Source of the DNA: Anaerolineales bacterium
Lineage (GTDB): Bacteria; Chloroflexota; Anaerolineae; Anaerolineales; RBG-16-64-43
Length of the DNA: 55,902 bases
NCBI GenBank assembly: GCA_016928575.1
Contig: JAFGKK010000087.1
Coordinates: 1-55,902 of the forward strand
Direction of reading: 5' to 3'
The notes beneath the pieces are model-generated. The model searched no databases and was not told the DNA's origin. It was given only the letters and a program-made list of their open reading frames with translations. The position numbers and the translations under genes are program-made. Positions 34,891 through 43,549 of this stretch are shown one piece after another. Position 1 is the stretch's first letter; each line of letters opens with the position of its first letter.

Positions 34891-35619
34891 TTTTCCATCG
34901 GGTTGATTCTAGCAGGGTGTTGAAAAAGCCTAGCGATGTCATTGCGAGGAGCGAAGCGACCCCGGCCCACCCCGCGCCGGGGCGGGCGAAGCAATCTCCT
35001 CCTATTTCCAGCGAAGGAGATCGCTTCGCTCCCTGCGGTCCTTCGGAATGACACCCTTTACGGGCTTTATCAACAACCTGCTAGTGTTGTGCCCTAAAAA
35101 TCCCTCTCAAAATTTTAGGGTTCAAAGGGCTGTCTGGAAAATGGGTAAACGGTTTTTCCGTTGAAACATCGCCTTCTGGCGGTGTCGTCATTCTCGCGCC
35201 GGCCCTCTGCGTGTTCTTCGCCGGGGGTGTCTTTCGCGGGGATCCAGGGATTGGGAGTTGTGGATGTCTGCGAAATACAATCCGCTTCCCTCGCTTTGCG
35301 AGGGCGGGCGCGGGGAAGCTATGCCGGGGCGAAGGACAAAACCTATAGCACCGGTGATGTTATGCTGAGATTATTCTGTCGAAATAAGATGTATGAGTAT
35401 TTTCGAATCCGTGAGATAAATTACTAGTTGCCCATCCAGGGCGAACACGGAGATACGCGGATTTTTCCGAACCGCTCCGCGTCCCTCGTGGAACACGGCC
35501 TTCCCCGGTTCTTTTTTTTTGCGATACAATCGGCCGCACAATGCGAGCGGTTTTGCCCGGGTCCGCTGTGGAGGGCGGACGGACCGCGGGAAGGGAAGAA
35601 TCTGCCGTCGAGGTTGGAG
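34891..35619. other. 729-base gap inside the aro cluster
   Basis: It contains the inverted-repeat element at 34909-35084 and a hairpin with arms CCCTAAAA (35092-35099) and TTTTAGGG (35113-35120). A possible -10 TACAAT lies at 35525-35530 without a good -35. An 88-codon frame at 35161-35427 has no coding character. Nothing else is recognised. Confidence 0.55.
34909..35084. repeat. MITE-like inverted-repeat element, 176 bp
   Basis: Both ends read CTAGCAGG(G/T)TGTTGA inwards, a 15-bp terminal inverted repeat with one mismatch. Subterminal sequences are also related: TGTCATTGCGAGGAGCGAAG at about 34937 and the inverted TCGCTTCGCTCC...GGAATGACA at 35021-35053. Nested hairpins (34988-35000 with 35015-35027) fill the centre. 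The 'GTCATTGCGAGGAGCGAAGCGA' type sequence is one I know as a dispersed repeat in diverse bacterial genomes. There is no coding capacity; it would be a non-autonomous element or a folded RNA repeat. No clear target duplication is seen beyond the CTAG ends. Confidence 0.82.
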
Positions 35620-37185
35620 ATGAACTTCTACATTTACGGACCCCCGGGATGCGGAAAAACCACCGTCGGGATGCTGCTTGCCGAACGGATGGGCTGGCAT
35701 TTCCTCGACACCGATAAAATCATCGAACACGAAGCCGGGATGCCGATCACCGAGATCTTCCTGCAGAAAGGCGAAGCCGAATTCCGCAGCCGCGAAAAGG
35801 AGCTGTTGAAGAAGCTATCCAAATCCACCCGCACCGTCGTGGCGCTGGGCGGGGGAACCCTGGTGGATCCGGAAAACCGCGACCAGGTGGAGCAAGACGG
35901 CCCGGTGGTGTGTTTGATGTGCGAACCGGAAGTCATCCTCAAGCGCATGGGCGACGAATTAAACGCACGTCCGTTGCTCGCTGGACCGGGCCCTCTCGAA
36001 CGGTTGAAATCGCTCCTCGCCAAGCGGGCGGCTTTGTACGCATCGTTCCCGATGACGCTCGATACAACCACCCTGGCCCTGGAGGATGTGGTCCGCAAGA
36101 TCCAACTGGTGGCGGGCATTTTCCATGTCAACGCGATGGGGGCGGGTTACGACGTCCTGATCGGACGGGGGATACTCCCGCGGCTGGGGATGGAGTTGGA
36201 GGAGCGCAAACTGTCGCCGCCGTTTGTGGCGGTGAGCGATTCGAACGTTGCGCCGCTGTATCTGGATACGGTGTGCCGGGCGCTGGCGCCCGAGTCGGTC
36301 GAATTGATCGTCCTGCCGGCGGGTGAATCCACCAAGTCCCTCCCCACGCTGGAATCCGTTTACGCGGACCTGCATCGCTTGCGGATGGAGCGCCGGGGGA
36401 CGGTGCTGGCCCTCGGCGGCGGCGTGGTCACCGACTTGGCCGGTTTCGCGGCCGCGACGTTCCTGCGCGGCGTTTCGTGGGTGGCGCTGTCCACCAGCCT
36501 GCTGGGGATGGTTGACGCAGCGATCGGCGGAAAAACCGCCGTGGACATGCCGCAGGGGAAGAACCTGATCGGCGCCTTCTACCCCCCGGCGATGGTAATC
36601 GAGGATCTGGACGTGCTCGCCACGCTTCCGCCGCAGGAACTGCGGGTGGGAATGGCCGAGGCGATCAAAACCGCCGTGGTCGGCGATTCCAAACTGTTGG
36701 GCAAGATCGAATCGCTCTCGGGCCGGATCACCCCCGACGGGCTGGATTGGATCGTCCGCAGGGCGGCGCGGGTGAAAATCCGCGTGGTGGAGGAGGATCC
36801 GTTCGAGCGCCGCGGCCCGCGCGAGGCGCTTAACTTCGGCCACACGCTGGGCCACGGGATCGAAGCCAACTCGGATTACCGGATCCCGCACGGCGAAGCG
36901 GTCGCGCTGGGCATGGTTGCGGAATCCCACTTGGCGGAAAAGATCGGTTTGGCCGAGACCGACTTGGGCGAGAGGCTGACGGTTCTGTTGACAACCTTCG
37001 GCCTGCCGGTAAAGCACGATGCGCCGGTGGATAAAATCCTTGAGTATGTCCGGGCCGATAAAAAACGGCGCGGCGGAAGGGTGAAATGGGCCCTGCCCAT
37101 TGCGGCCGGAAAGGTCCGTGTGGGCCTCGATGTCGCCGAAGAGGATGTGAGGACGGCGCTGATATCCATCGGATGCCGGGGCTGA
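35620..37185 (+). CDS. aroKB: shikimate kinase fused to 3-dehydroquinate synthase
   Basis: 521 residues. Residues 1-165 are shikimate kinase: P-loop GPPGCGKTTVG, DTDKIIE, the EFRSREKELL region, VALGGGTL and an RPLLAG lid. Residues about 170-521 are 3-dehydroquinate synthase: LPAGESTKSLPTLE, LGGGVVTDLAGF, STSLLGMVDAAIGGKTAV, GKNLIGAFYPP, the MAEAIK motif and zinc-ligand His residues in NFGHTLGHGIE and PHGEAV. It therefore supplies steps two and five of the pathway. AroKB fusions are known, for example in Thermotoga. GAGGTTGGAG precedes the ATG closely. The repeat element upstream may mean a second promoter is needed. Confidence 0.93.
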   Translation: MNFYIYGPPGCGKTTVGMLLAERMGWHFLDTDKIIEHEAGMPITEIFLQKGEAEFRSREKELLKKLSKSTRTVVALGGGTLVDPENRDQVEQDGPVVCLMCEPEVILKRMGDELNARPLLAGPGPLERLKSLLAKRAALYASFPMTLDTTTLALEDVVRKIQLVAGIFHVNAMGAGYDVLIGRGILPRLGMELEERKLSPPFVAVSDSNVAPLYLDTVCRALAPESVELIVLPAGESTKSLPTLESVYADLHRLRMERRGTVLALGGGVVTDLAGFAAATFLRGVSWVALSTSLLGMVDAAIGGKTAVDMPQGKNLIGAFYPPAMVIEDLDVLATLPPQELRVGMAEAIKTAVVGDSKLLGKIESLSGRITPDGLDWIVRRAARVKIRVVEEDPFERRGPREALNFGHTLGHGIEANSDYRIPHGEAVALGMVAESHLAEKIGLAETDLGERLTVLLTTFGLPVKHDAPVDKILEYVRADKKRRGGRVKWALPIAAGKVRVGLDVAEEDVRTALISIGCRG

Positions 37186-37186
37186 G

Positions 37187-37235
37187 CCGTTGCCGCGCCG
37201 CCCGCGGAGGAACCCGCGGCGCGGGGCGGCAACGG
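37187..37235 (+). terminator. GC-rich hairpin between aroKB and aroQ
   Basis: CCGTTGCCGC at 37187-37196 pairs with GCGGCAACGG at 37226-37235, and inner GC-rich segments pair further. It begins just after the aroKB stop and has no U-tract. It may attenuate or stabilise rather than end the transcript, since aroQ follows 20 bases later. Confidence 0.5.
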
Positions 37236-37254
37236 AGGCGCGGAGAGGGAGCGT

Positions 37255-37704
37255 ATGGCGAAAATCCTGCTGATCCACGGACCGAATCTGAACCTGCTGG
37301 GGGAGCGGGAGCCGGAAATCTATGGCCGGGTGACTCTGGCCGAAATCAACCGCAGCCTGGAGGCCCTGGCGAAGGAACGCGGCGCCGAACTGCGGATTCT
37401 GCAATCCAACAGCGAAGGGGATATCGTCGACGCCATCCAGGAGGCGCGCGCGTGGGCCGACGGCCTGATGATCAATCCGGGCGCCTTGACCCACTATTCC
37501 CTGGCGATCCGCGACGCCCTGAGCGCCGTTCGGCTTCCGGTTGTCGAGATCCACATCTCGAACGTGTTCGCCCGCGAGGAAATCCGCCATCGCTCGGTTA
37601 TCGCCCCGGTCTGCATCGGATCCCTTTGCGGATTTGGCTGGCGCGGCTACGAACTCGGTCTGCTCGGTCTCCTCGGATACCTCGATTCCCTCAAAGGCAA
37701 ATAA
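37255..37704 (+). CDS. aroQ: type II 3-dehydroquinate dehydratase
   Basis: 149 residues, typical for the small dodecameric type II enzyme. Motifs: [19 protein letters not shown] with the catalytic Tyr, [38 protein letters not shown] and SVIAPVC. It dehydrates 3-dehydroquinate to 3-dehydroshikimate. GAGAGGGAG precedes the ATG. With it the window encodes every shikimate step from DAHP synthase to chorismate. Confidence 0.95.
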   Translation: MAKILLIHGPNLNLLGEREPEIYGRVTLAEINRSLEALAKERGAELRILQSNSEGDIVDAIQEARAWADGLMINPGALTHYSLAIRDALSAVRLPVVEIHISNVFAREEIRHRSVIAPVCIGSLCGFGWRGYELGLLGLLGYLDSLKGK

Positions 37705-37738
37705 TCCCGGCGGAAGTGGATGCGGGCTCCCCCGGATG

Positions 37739-37767
37739 TCGAAAAATGTTTGGAACGGCGGTATAAT
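37739..37767 (+). promoter_or_regulatory. probable promoter of the DUF1015 gene
   Basis: TATAAT at 37762-37767 with TCGAAA at 37739-37744, spacing 17. The -10 is perfect and the -35 matches four of six. It lies 35 bases after the aroQ stop and about 120 bases before the DUF1015 ATG, marking a new transcription unit. Confidence 0.6.
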
Positions 37768-37889
37768 CCCGCGAATCCCGTTTGCCGAAAAAGAGAAAAC
37801 CGGTGCGCGGCGGAAATCCGATCCGGCGGACGGCCGGCGCGGAGGAGGGTCCGGCGCATTCCGGCGCGGGCGCGTTTGGAGGACAGGGA

Positions 37890-39254
37890 ATGACGGAACC
37901 GATCAACGAGGTCAGGCCGTTTCGGGCGGAGCATTACAATCCGGAACGGATTGAGAACATCGGCCTGTGCCTCTCCCGTCCCTACGACGTGATCAGCCCG
38001 TCCGAGCAGGAGGAGTATTACCGCCGGCATCCCTACAACGTCGTCCGGCTGATCCTGAATAAAATCGAGCCCGGCGACGACGAGGGCAACAACCGCTATA
38101 TCCGCAGCCGGGACCTGCTGGCGCAGTGGCGCGCGGAGCGGTCGATCGTTTCCTACCGGCGGCCTTCCTTTTGGGTGTATGAGCAGGATTTTCAGGTCGA
38201 AGGGCTTCCGCCGCGGCACGTCTCCGGCTTCATCGGATTGGTCCGCCTGCAGGATTACGAAAGCGGGAAAATCCTGCCCCACGAGAACATCATCCGCGAA
38301 CCGCTGGAAGACCGCATCCGCCTCACCCGGACCACCCACACCCAATTCGAATACATCTGGAGCATGTATCCGGACCCGCACCACACCGTGGATCGGATCC
38401 TCGCCACCTGCGACCGCGACATCCAGGTGATCGACCACACCGAACTCTCGAACCAGTTCCGTCACCGGCTGTGGCGGCTGGTGAATCCGGAGCAGTGCGC
38501 GGCGGTGGCGGAGGCGGTCTCGGGCCGCCGGATCTACATCGCCGACGGCCATCATCGCTACCAGACGATGTTGACCATCCGCGACGAGATGCGCAAACTG
38601 CGCCCCGATGCCGGGCCGGATGCGCCCTGGGAGTTCATCATGATGTACCTGGTTTCGGCCAACCAGGAGGGGTTGACGACGATCGGAACCCACCGCATGC
38701 TCACCGGCTTGCCGGCCGTCCGCGAGCAGACCATCCGCGAGGCGGTCAAGCTGGGGTTCGTGGTCCGAACCTATTCCTTCTCGGAGGGCGATGAGCTCGA
38801 AGCCCGCGAAATGTGGCTGCGCGAGCTCCGCAACGCCGATCCGCGGGACCATAAATTCGGCGTGGCGCTCAAGGATGTCAACGCCTACTACCTGCTGGAA
38901 ATCGACGAGAAGCGTGCCACCCGACTGGTGGAGGGGGAGAGCGGGTCCCTGAGCTTGCGCCTGCTCGACGTCTCGCTTCTGAAGTCCGTTGTCTACAAGA
39001 TGCTCCTCGGGTTGGCCGAAGACCAGATCAAACCTCAGACCACCGTCCACTACACGCCTAAGGTCCAAACGGCGATCGACAAGGTCCGCTCCGGCGAGAT
39101 GCAGTCGGCGTGGATTCTCAACCACACCGCTCTGGACGAAATCATGACGGTGGCCGACAACCGCGAAAAAATGCCCCAGAAATCGACCCATTTCTACCCC
39201 AAGCCGCTCTCCGGCCTGGTGTTTTTTAATATGAATAATTCGGCGAAGGGGTGA
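37890..39254 (+). CDS. DUF1015 family protein
   Basis: 454 residues. Family hallmarks are SRPYDVISPSEQEEYYRRHPYNVVRLIL near the N-terminus (with one break for this citation), FIGLVRLQDYESGKILPHE, the RTTHTQFEYIW segment and YIADGHHRYQT in the centre. No signal peptide or membrane segment. The biochemical role of this widespread bacterial and archaeal family is not settled to my knowledge, so none is assigned. AGGACAGGG precedes the ATG at 37890; 36 earlier in-frame codons are Arg/Gly-rich and rejected. Confidence 0.85.
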   Translation: MTEPINEVRPFRAEHYNPERIENIGLCLSRPYDVISPSEQEEYYRRHPYNVVRLILNKIEPGDDEGNNRYIRSRDLLAQWRAERSIVSYRRPSFWVYEQDFQVEGLPPRHVSGFIGLVRLQDYESGKILPHENIIREPLEDRIRLTRTTHTQFEYIWSMYPDPHHTVDRILATCDRDIQVIDHTELSNQFRHRLWRLVNPEQCAAVAEAVSGRRIYIADGHHRYQTMLTIRDEMRKLRPDAGPDAPWEFIMMYLVSANQEGLTTIGTHRMLTGLPAVREQTIREAVKLGFVVRTYSFSEGDELEAREMWLRELRNADPRDHKFGVALKDVNAYYLLEIDEKRATRLVEGESGSLSLRLLDVSLLKSVVYKMLLGLAEDQIKPQTTVHYTPKVQTAIDKVRSGEMQSAWILNHTALDEIMTVADNREKMPQKSTHFYPKPLSGLVFFNMNNSAKG

Positions 39255-39298
39255 AGCCCCTCATCCGGCCCCTTTCTTCCGGCAGACAAAGGAGAGGA

Positions 39299-40258
39299 AT
39301 GTCCCTCGAAAACGAATCGTCTCCGCCGGCGGAATCTCCGGTCCCGCGGACTCTTCCCTACCAGCGCCTGATTCTCCTTTTCCAAATCGGGGTCGTGTTG
39401 GTGGTTTCGGGCTTGATGATCGGCCAAGGGAGATTCCCGGGTTTGGATCTGGTCACCCTGCTTCTCTTCAGCCTGCTGCTTTGGCGCGCCCGGGACCGAA
39501 TTTTTTTGCTGAACTTTGCCCCCTTCCTGCTCCTGCTGATAACCTACCAAAGCATGCGCAACATGGCGGACACCCTGGGCTTTTCGGATGTCCACATCAC
39601 CGATCTCATCGCCTGGGAGCGCGCCCTGACCGGCGGGCGGATCCCGGCCTATGAATTGCAGCAGACTCTCGGGGCGCAATCCTATGCCTGGTTGGTGGAC
39701 ATCTTCGCGAATGCCTTCTACATGTCGCATTTTATTGTTCCGGTTGTGCTCGCCCTCCTGCTTTGGCACTATCGGCGCGCCCAGTACTGGCCGTATCTGC
39801 TTGGCCTGACGATGCTCTCCTATGCCGCATTTCTTACCTATGTTTTCTTTCCCGCCGCGCCGCCGTGGTGGGCGTCGCACTACGGCTACCTGCCGGGCAT
39901 GCCGATTGCCCTATCGCACAGCGCGATTTCGCCGGAGGCGATCATCTCCTCCGGCAATCCCGTAGCGGCCATGCCGTCCCTCCATGCCGCCTATCCCCTG
40001 TATTCGTCGCTGTTCTGTTTGCTCGTCTGGGGCAGGAAGGGAATTCCGACGCTGATCCTTCCCTTGGGGGTGGCTTTCTTCTCCATGTACCTCGGCCATC
40101 ATTACCTGATCGACATTTTCGCCGGTTGGGCTTACGCCGGAATCGCATTCGCCGGATCGATTATTTTAAGTCAGAAGCTGAGAATTCCAACCCGGCTGGT
40201 GAACGCCTACCAAAATGTGATGGCCAAGTTCAGCGGGGAAAGGATCGAAAAAGCATAG
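39299..40258 (+). CDS. PAP2-superfamily membrane protein, inositol-phosphotransferase (Aur1/Ipt)-like
   Basis: 319 residues with about six membrane segments. The last segments hold AAMPSLHAAYPL and SMYLGHHYLIDIFAGW, the PSLH and H...D motifs of PAP2-type lipid phosphatases, in the arrangement used by inositol phosphorylceramide synthase-like enzymes. The FPAAPPWWAS motif before the active site also fits that branch. The active site would face outward. It probably transfers or removes a phospho-head group on a membrane lipid. GGAGAGGA directly precedes the ATG. It lies 44 bases after the DUF1015 gene. Confidence 0.82.
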   Translation: MSLENESSPPAESPVPRTLPYQRLILLFQIGVVLVVSGLMIGQGRFPGLDLVTLLLFSLLLWRARDRIFLLNFAPFLLLLITYQSMRNMADTLGFSDVHITDLIAWERALTGGRIPAYELQQTLGAQSYAWLVDIFANAFYMSHFIVPVVLALLLWHYRRAQYWPYLLGLTMLSYAAFLTYVFFPAAPPWWASHYGYLPGMPIALSHSAISPEAIISSGNPVAAMPSLHAAYPLYSSLFCLLVWGRKGIPTLILPLGVAFFSMYLGHHYLIDIFAGWAYAGIAFAGSIILSQKLRIPTRLVNAYQNVMAKFSGERIEKA

Positions 40259-40303
40259 CTGCACAATCCGCCGATGTGCTGCAGGGTGCGCGTCCGCGGC
40301 GCT

Positions 40304-40330
40304 TTGAGGCGGCGATGAGAATAGTATAAT
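40304..40330 (+). promoter_or_regulatory. probable promoter of the GT39-like gene
   Basis: A perfect TATAAT at 40325-40330 has TTGAGG at 40304-40309 upstream with a short 15-base spacer. Transcription would start near 40337, about 40 bases before the ATG. Confidence 0.55.
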
Positions 40331-40378
40331 CCCCCCGTCTTTTTATTTTGAGTGTCCCGCACGGGAGGTCGGTTGGGC

Positions 40379-41965
40379 ATGATGGACCGGGTGAACGGCG
40401 ATTTCTTTTCGAAGGGCAAACGGTTTTCCCCCGCGGCAACCGCCTTCGGTTTGTTCGTCCTGACCGCAATCGTCAGAATTCCGTTTCGCAGCCAGGTTCT
40501 CTTCAATTGGGATTCGGTGAACTACGCTTTGGGGATCGGCGGTTTCAGCATTCACCAGCATCGCCCGCATCCGCCGGGATATATCCTCTATATCGGGATC
40601 GGGAGAATCCTCACGCTGCTCACCCAGGATCCGAACGCCAGCCTGGTGTGGATCAGCGTGTTTTCCGGCGCGGTAAGCGTGGCGATGACTTATTGGTTTG
40701 CCAGAAAGTTGTTTTCCGAACGGGACGCCGTCTTTTCCGCCGTTCTATTGCTCACCAGCCCTCTGGTGTGGCTGTACGACGAAACCGCCTTGAACTACTC
40801 GGTGGAAATGATGATGTTCCTCCTGATCGGATACGCGTGTTTCCGGATGCTGGAAGGGGAGAGCCGATGGGCCTACGGCGCGGCCCTGCTGCTCGGGATA
40901 TGCGGCGGAATCCGGCAAACGACGATGGTCGTTCTGCTGCCCCTGTTCCTGCGTTCCCTGGTTTCTTTTCGCAAACGGGTGATCGTTTTTGCCGTGGCCT
41001 TGTTGTCCGGCATCTGCCTTGCCTGGTTCGTTCCCCTGATGGCAAACTCCGGAGGCGTCGTTGGATTTTTCCAATCTCTCGCGGTTTTGTCTTCCACGCT
41101 GATCAAATACAACGGGTTTGATTTTTCCTATGCCATGTTCTACGGCGGAGGGATCAGCCTGTTGCTCTTCCTCGCCGGATGGATCGGCGGGGTAACCGTC
41201 CCGCGGGGGCATCGGCCGGCCTGGGAGAAGCAGTTCCTGTATTTTTGGCTGATTCCCAACCTGCTGGTTATCGGCTTGGTTCACATGGGCCAGACGGGAT
41301 ACATCCTCTTTCTCCTCCCGCCGTTGTTCATCCATACCCCGCCGAGATTGCGCGAGTTCATCCTCCGTTTTTTTTCCGCGGGCGGAGCGGACGGAGAAAG
41401 CCGCGGAGCATCCGTGGAATCCAAAATGATTCTCAGCCTCCTCGTCTTCGGCATTGCGGGGATTTCGGTTTTCCTGACCGGCGCCTATCCGTTGATCCGC
41501 TACCAAAATTCCACCTGGCAGGATGCGCGGCGCTTGGTGGAAACCTATTCTCCGGAAAGCACCATCATCCTGGCCGATGATTCCCGATCCCGCGGCTTCC
41601 GGCAGATCAGCTACTATCTTCCCGACTACCGGACCTTCATGGTGGCCGAGGCCTATCCTTCCGGCGCCTACAAACCCAAATCCGGAATTTTGCCCATGGG
41701 ATGGGTTTTTCAAAGCGAGAACGGCGAAGATAATTATTATCTGGACCCGGATGGAAACATGGTTTACGATGCGCTGGCGCTGGAAGACGGGGTAACCGGC
41801 ATTCTCTTGTCCAGTGAAAGCATCCGGGACGCCATGCAGGAAGGGATGGCGATCGCGGGGCAGGAGGCGGAGTTCGAAGCTGTCGACGGAGATTTCTATT
41901 ACGTTTCCGTTCCGGAAGGGATGCACACCCTGATCTTTCGGAACGGATTGCTGTATTTCCAATAG
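40379..41965 (+). CDS. polytopic membrane glycosyltransferase-like protein (GT39/ArnT type)
   Basis: 528 residues with around ten membrane segments. The first external loop has NWDSVNYALGI and HPPGYILYI, resembling the acidic and HxPG-type motifs of GT39/ArnT-like enzymes that use polyprenyl-phosphate sugars. After the membrane part comes an outward C-terminal domain (about 380-528) that is Tyr/Asp-rich. GGGAGG precedes the tandem ATG-ATG; an earlier GTG at 40352 is possible. Acceptor and sugar unknown; a role in glycosylating surface proteins or lipids is inferred. Confidence 0.72.
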   Translation: MMDRVNGDFFSKGKRFSPAATAFGLFVLTAIVRIPFRSQVLFNWDSVNYALGIGGFSIHQHRPHPPGYILYIGIGRILTLLTQDPNASLVWISVFSGAVSVAMTYWFARKLFSERDAVFSAVLLLTSPLVWLYDETALNYSVEMMMFLLIGYACFRMLEGESRWAYGAALLLGICGGIRQTTMVVLLPLFLRSLVSFRKRVIVFAVALLSGICLAWFVPLMANSGGVVGFFQSLAVLSSTLIKYNGFDFSYAMFYGGGISLLLFLAGWIGGVTVPRGHRPAWEKQFLYFWLIPNLLVIGLVHMGQTGYILFLLPPLFIHTPPRLREFILRFFSAGGADGESRGASVESKMILSLLVFGIAGISVFLTGAYPLIRYQNSTWQDARRLVETYSPESTIILADDSRSRGFRQISYYLPDYRTFMVAEAYPSGAYKPKSGILPMGWVFQSENGEDNYYLDPDGNMVYDALALEDGVTGILLSSESIRDAMQEGMAIAGQEAEFEAVDGDFYYVSVPEGMHTLIFRNGLLYFQ

Positions 41966-42382
41966 CAAAGCGGAGGAGCCGGCGGAAATCGGGGCGAGGA
42001 CAAGCCGTGAATCGGTCCCGTCAGCCCTGGAGAAAGAGGCCAGGGATGCGCCTTGAAAAAACTCCGGAGCGGACTCAAACGTATTTCCTTCCCTGATCCT
42101 CGGCCTGCTCCTCGGAAAAGCCGGATTAAAGGTGTGTTCTTAACCCGAAGCAAAAATTTTATAAACGTCCGTATCTGCTCAGCCTCAGAATGATTAAAAA
42201 GAACTATTCCCTGGCCCTCCCTTCACTCCCGCTCAAGGACAGGCTTTCCCCCTCTCCTGACTTATCTCGGGTGAGGGGGAAGGGGTTGTGGGGGTTGGGG
42301 TGAGGAACGGGCAGGAACGAGGAGCTGAGGAGATACAACAAAAGAAGGGTGGGGGATTTAAGAACGGTGCGGAGGAAGGGGA
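41966..42382. other. intergenic between convergent genes
   Basis: No gene is recognised. The right half holds a G/C-strand-biased segment with the 11-bp hairpin listed separately and a tail (42300-42350) resembling 9603-9650. The middle part around 42140-42200 is AT-rich without a clear promoter. Confidence 0.5.
42244..42283. repeat. pyrimidine/purine-rich imperfect palindrome
   Basis: CTTTCCCCCTC at 42244-42254 pairs with GAGGGGGAAGG at 42273-42283 (11 bp, one G-T). Such CCCTCTCC/GGAGAGGG palindromes are frequent dispersed intergenic repeats in bacterial genomes. It lies in the 3' region shared by two convergent genes and has no U-tract, so a terminator role is uncertain. Confidence 0.5.
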
Positions 42383-43549
42383 TCATCCCCCGCAGGCGTT
42401 CGCCAGGTGCTGGATGTAGGTTTCCGCGAAGTTGTGGCGGCCGGATCCGTCGCAGGCGGCGCGGTAATAATAAAAGCCCGACGGCACCGGCTGCGCGATT
42501 GCGTCCAATGCCGCCATGCTCGGACTGCAAATCGGCCCCGGCGGCAAGCCGCTGAAAACATACGTGTTGTATGGTGAATCCAGCCCCAGATCGGCGTCCC
42601 GCAACGGGCTGGCCCACCATCCCCCGCGGTCGGTTTGGAAACCCAAGGCGTATTGCACGGTCGGGTCGACCTGCAGGCGCATGTCGATCGCCAGACGGTT
42701 GTACAGCACCGAGGCGATCAACGCCATCTCCTCCTCCAACATCGCCTCGCGCTCGATGATCGACGCCATCGTTACCGCCTGGTACACGCTCAACCCGCGG
42801 GACCGCACGGCCTCGATCCATCCGGGGGAGAGCGACTGCCAGAAGTTCACCGCCATCCGTTCCACCAGCCTCTCCGCCGCGTCGCCGGGAACCAGGCGGT
42901 ATTGGCCCGGCAACAGAAAACCCTCGAGGTTCGCCCAGGACGGGATTTCCGCGTACAGCGCGGTCAGGCTGCCGCTGCTGTTGGGGCGCCCGGAGGCCGC
43001 CGCCAGAAACTCGGCCGGCAGCATGGGGATGCCCGATTGCGGCAGCGCCTCGGCGGTTTCTTCGAGGCGCCACCCGGCGAACAGCGTGAACAGGCGGATC
43101 TTGCTTTCGGCGCTGGCCAGCGAATCGGCGATCTGCTGCGGGCTTTGGCCCGCGCGGATGAGGAAGGAACCCGAGCCGATCCGCCTGTCGCCCCCGGTGT
43201 AGCGGAGGTAGTTGCAGACCAGGTCGGCGCTGTGAACCCAGGCCTGCTGTTCCAGCCGGACGCAGATCTCCGCCGCCGTCTCGCCCTCGACGACGTCAAA
43301 CACCCCGTCCGCCGGCGCCGACGGCGAACGCAGGTCGTCGTAGTGCAGGCGCAGGTAAGCCCGCAGGTAAAGCAGGTCGAGCGTGGAAAGATCGTCCGCC
43401 GGCTTCGGCAGCGGCGTTCCGGAATCCTCGCTCAGTAGCAGGACGGCGCAGGAGGCGATCAGCGAGAGGATGATCCCGGACAGAAAAATCCCGAGGAACG
43501 GTTTCCACGCGTTGAGCTCCGGTTTAGGGTTGGGATTCCGCCTGGGCAT
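42383..43549 (-). CDS. mltG: endolytic peptidoglycan transglycosylase MltG (YceG-like)
   Basis: 388 residues. One N-terminal membrane segment (about 18-40) anchors an external domain. A LysM-like region (VEGETAAEICVRL) precedes the YceG domain: GWRLEETAEAL, LEGFLLPGQYRL, TMASIIEREA with the catalytic Glu, IASVLYNRL, LQVDPTVQYALG, DSPYNTYVFSGLPPGPI. MltG cleaves nascent glycan strands and releases or terminates them. AGGAG precedes the ATG, which lies inside the end of ruvX (26-base overlap). Confidence 0.92.
   Translation of the reverse strand: MPRRNPNPKPELNAWKPFLGIFLSGIILSLIASCAVLLLSEDSGTPLPKPADDLSTLDLLYLRAYLRLHYDDLRSPSAPADGVFDVVEGETAAEICVRLEQQAWVHSADLVCNYLRYTGGDRRIGSGSFLIRAGQSPQQIADSLASAESKIRLFTLFAGWRLEETAEALPQSGIPMLPAEFLAAASGRPNSSGSLTALYAEIPSWANLEGFLLPGQYRLVPGDAAERLVERMAVNFWQSLSPGWIEAVRSRGLSVYQAVTMASIIEREAMLEEEMALIASVLYNRLAIDMRLQVDPTVQYALGFQTDRGGWWASPLRDADLGLDSPYNTYVFSGLPPGPICSPSMAALDAIAQPVPSGFYYYRAACDGSGRHNFAETYIQHLANACGG

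Noticed and set aside
35161-35427. 88-codon frame near the inverted-repeat element
   Set aside because: No ribosome site, no similarity to a known family and no coding bias.
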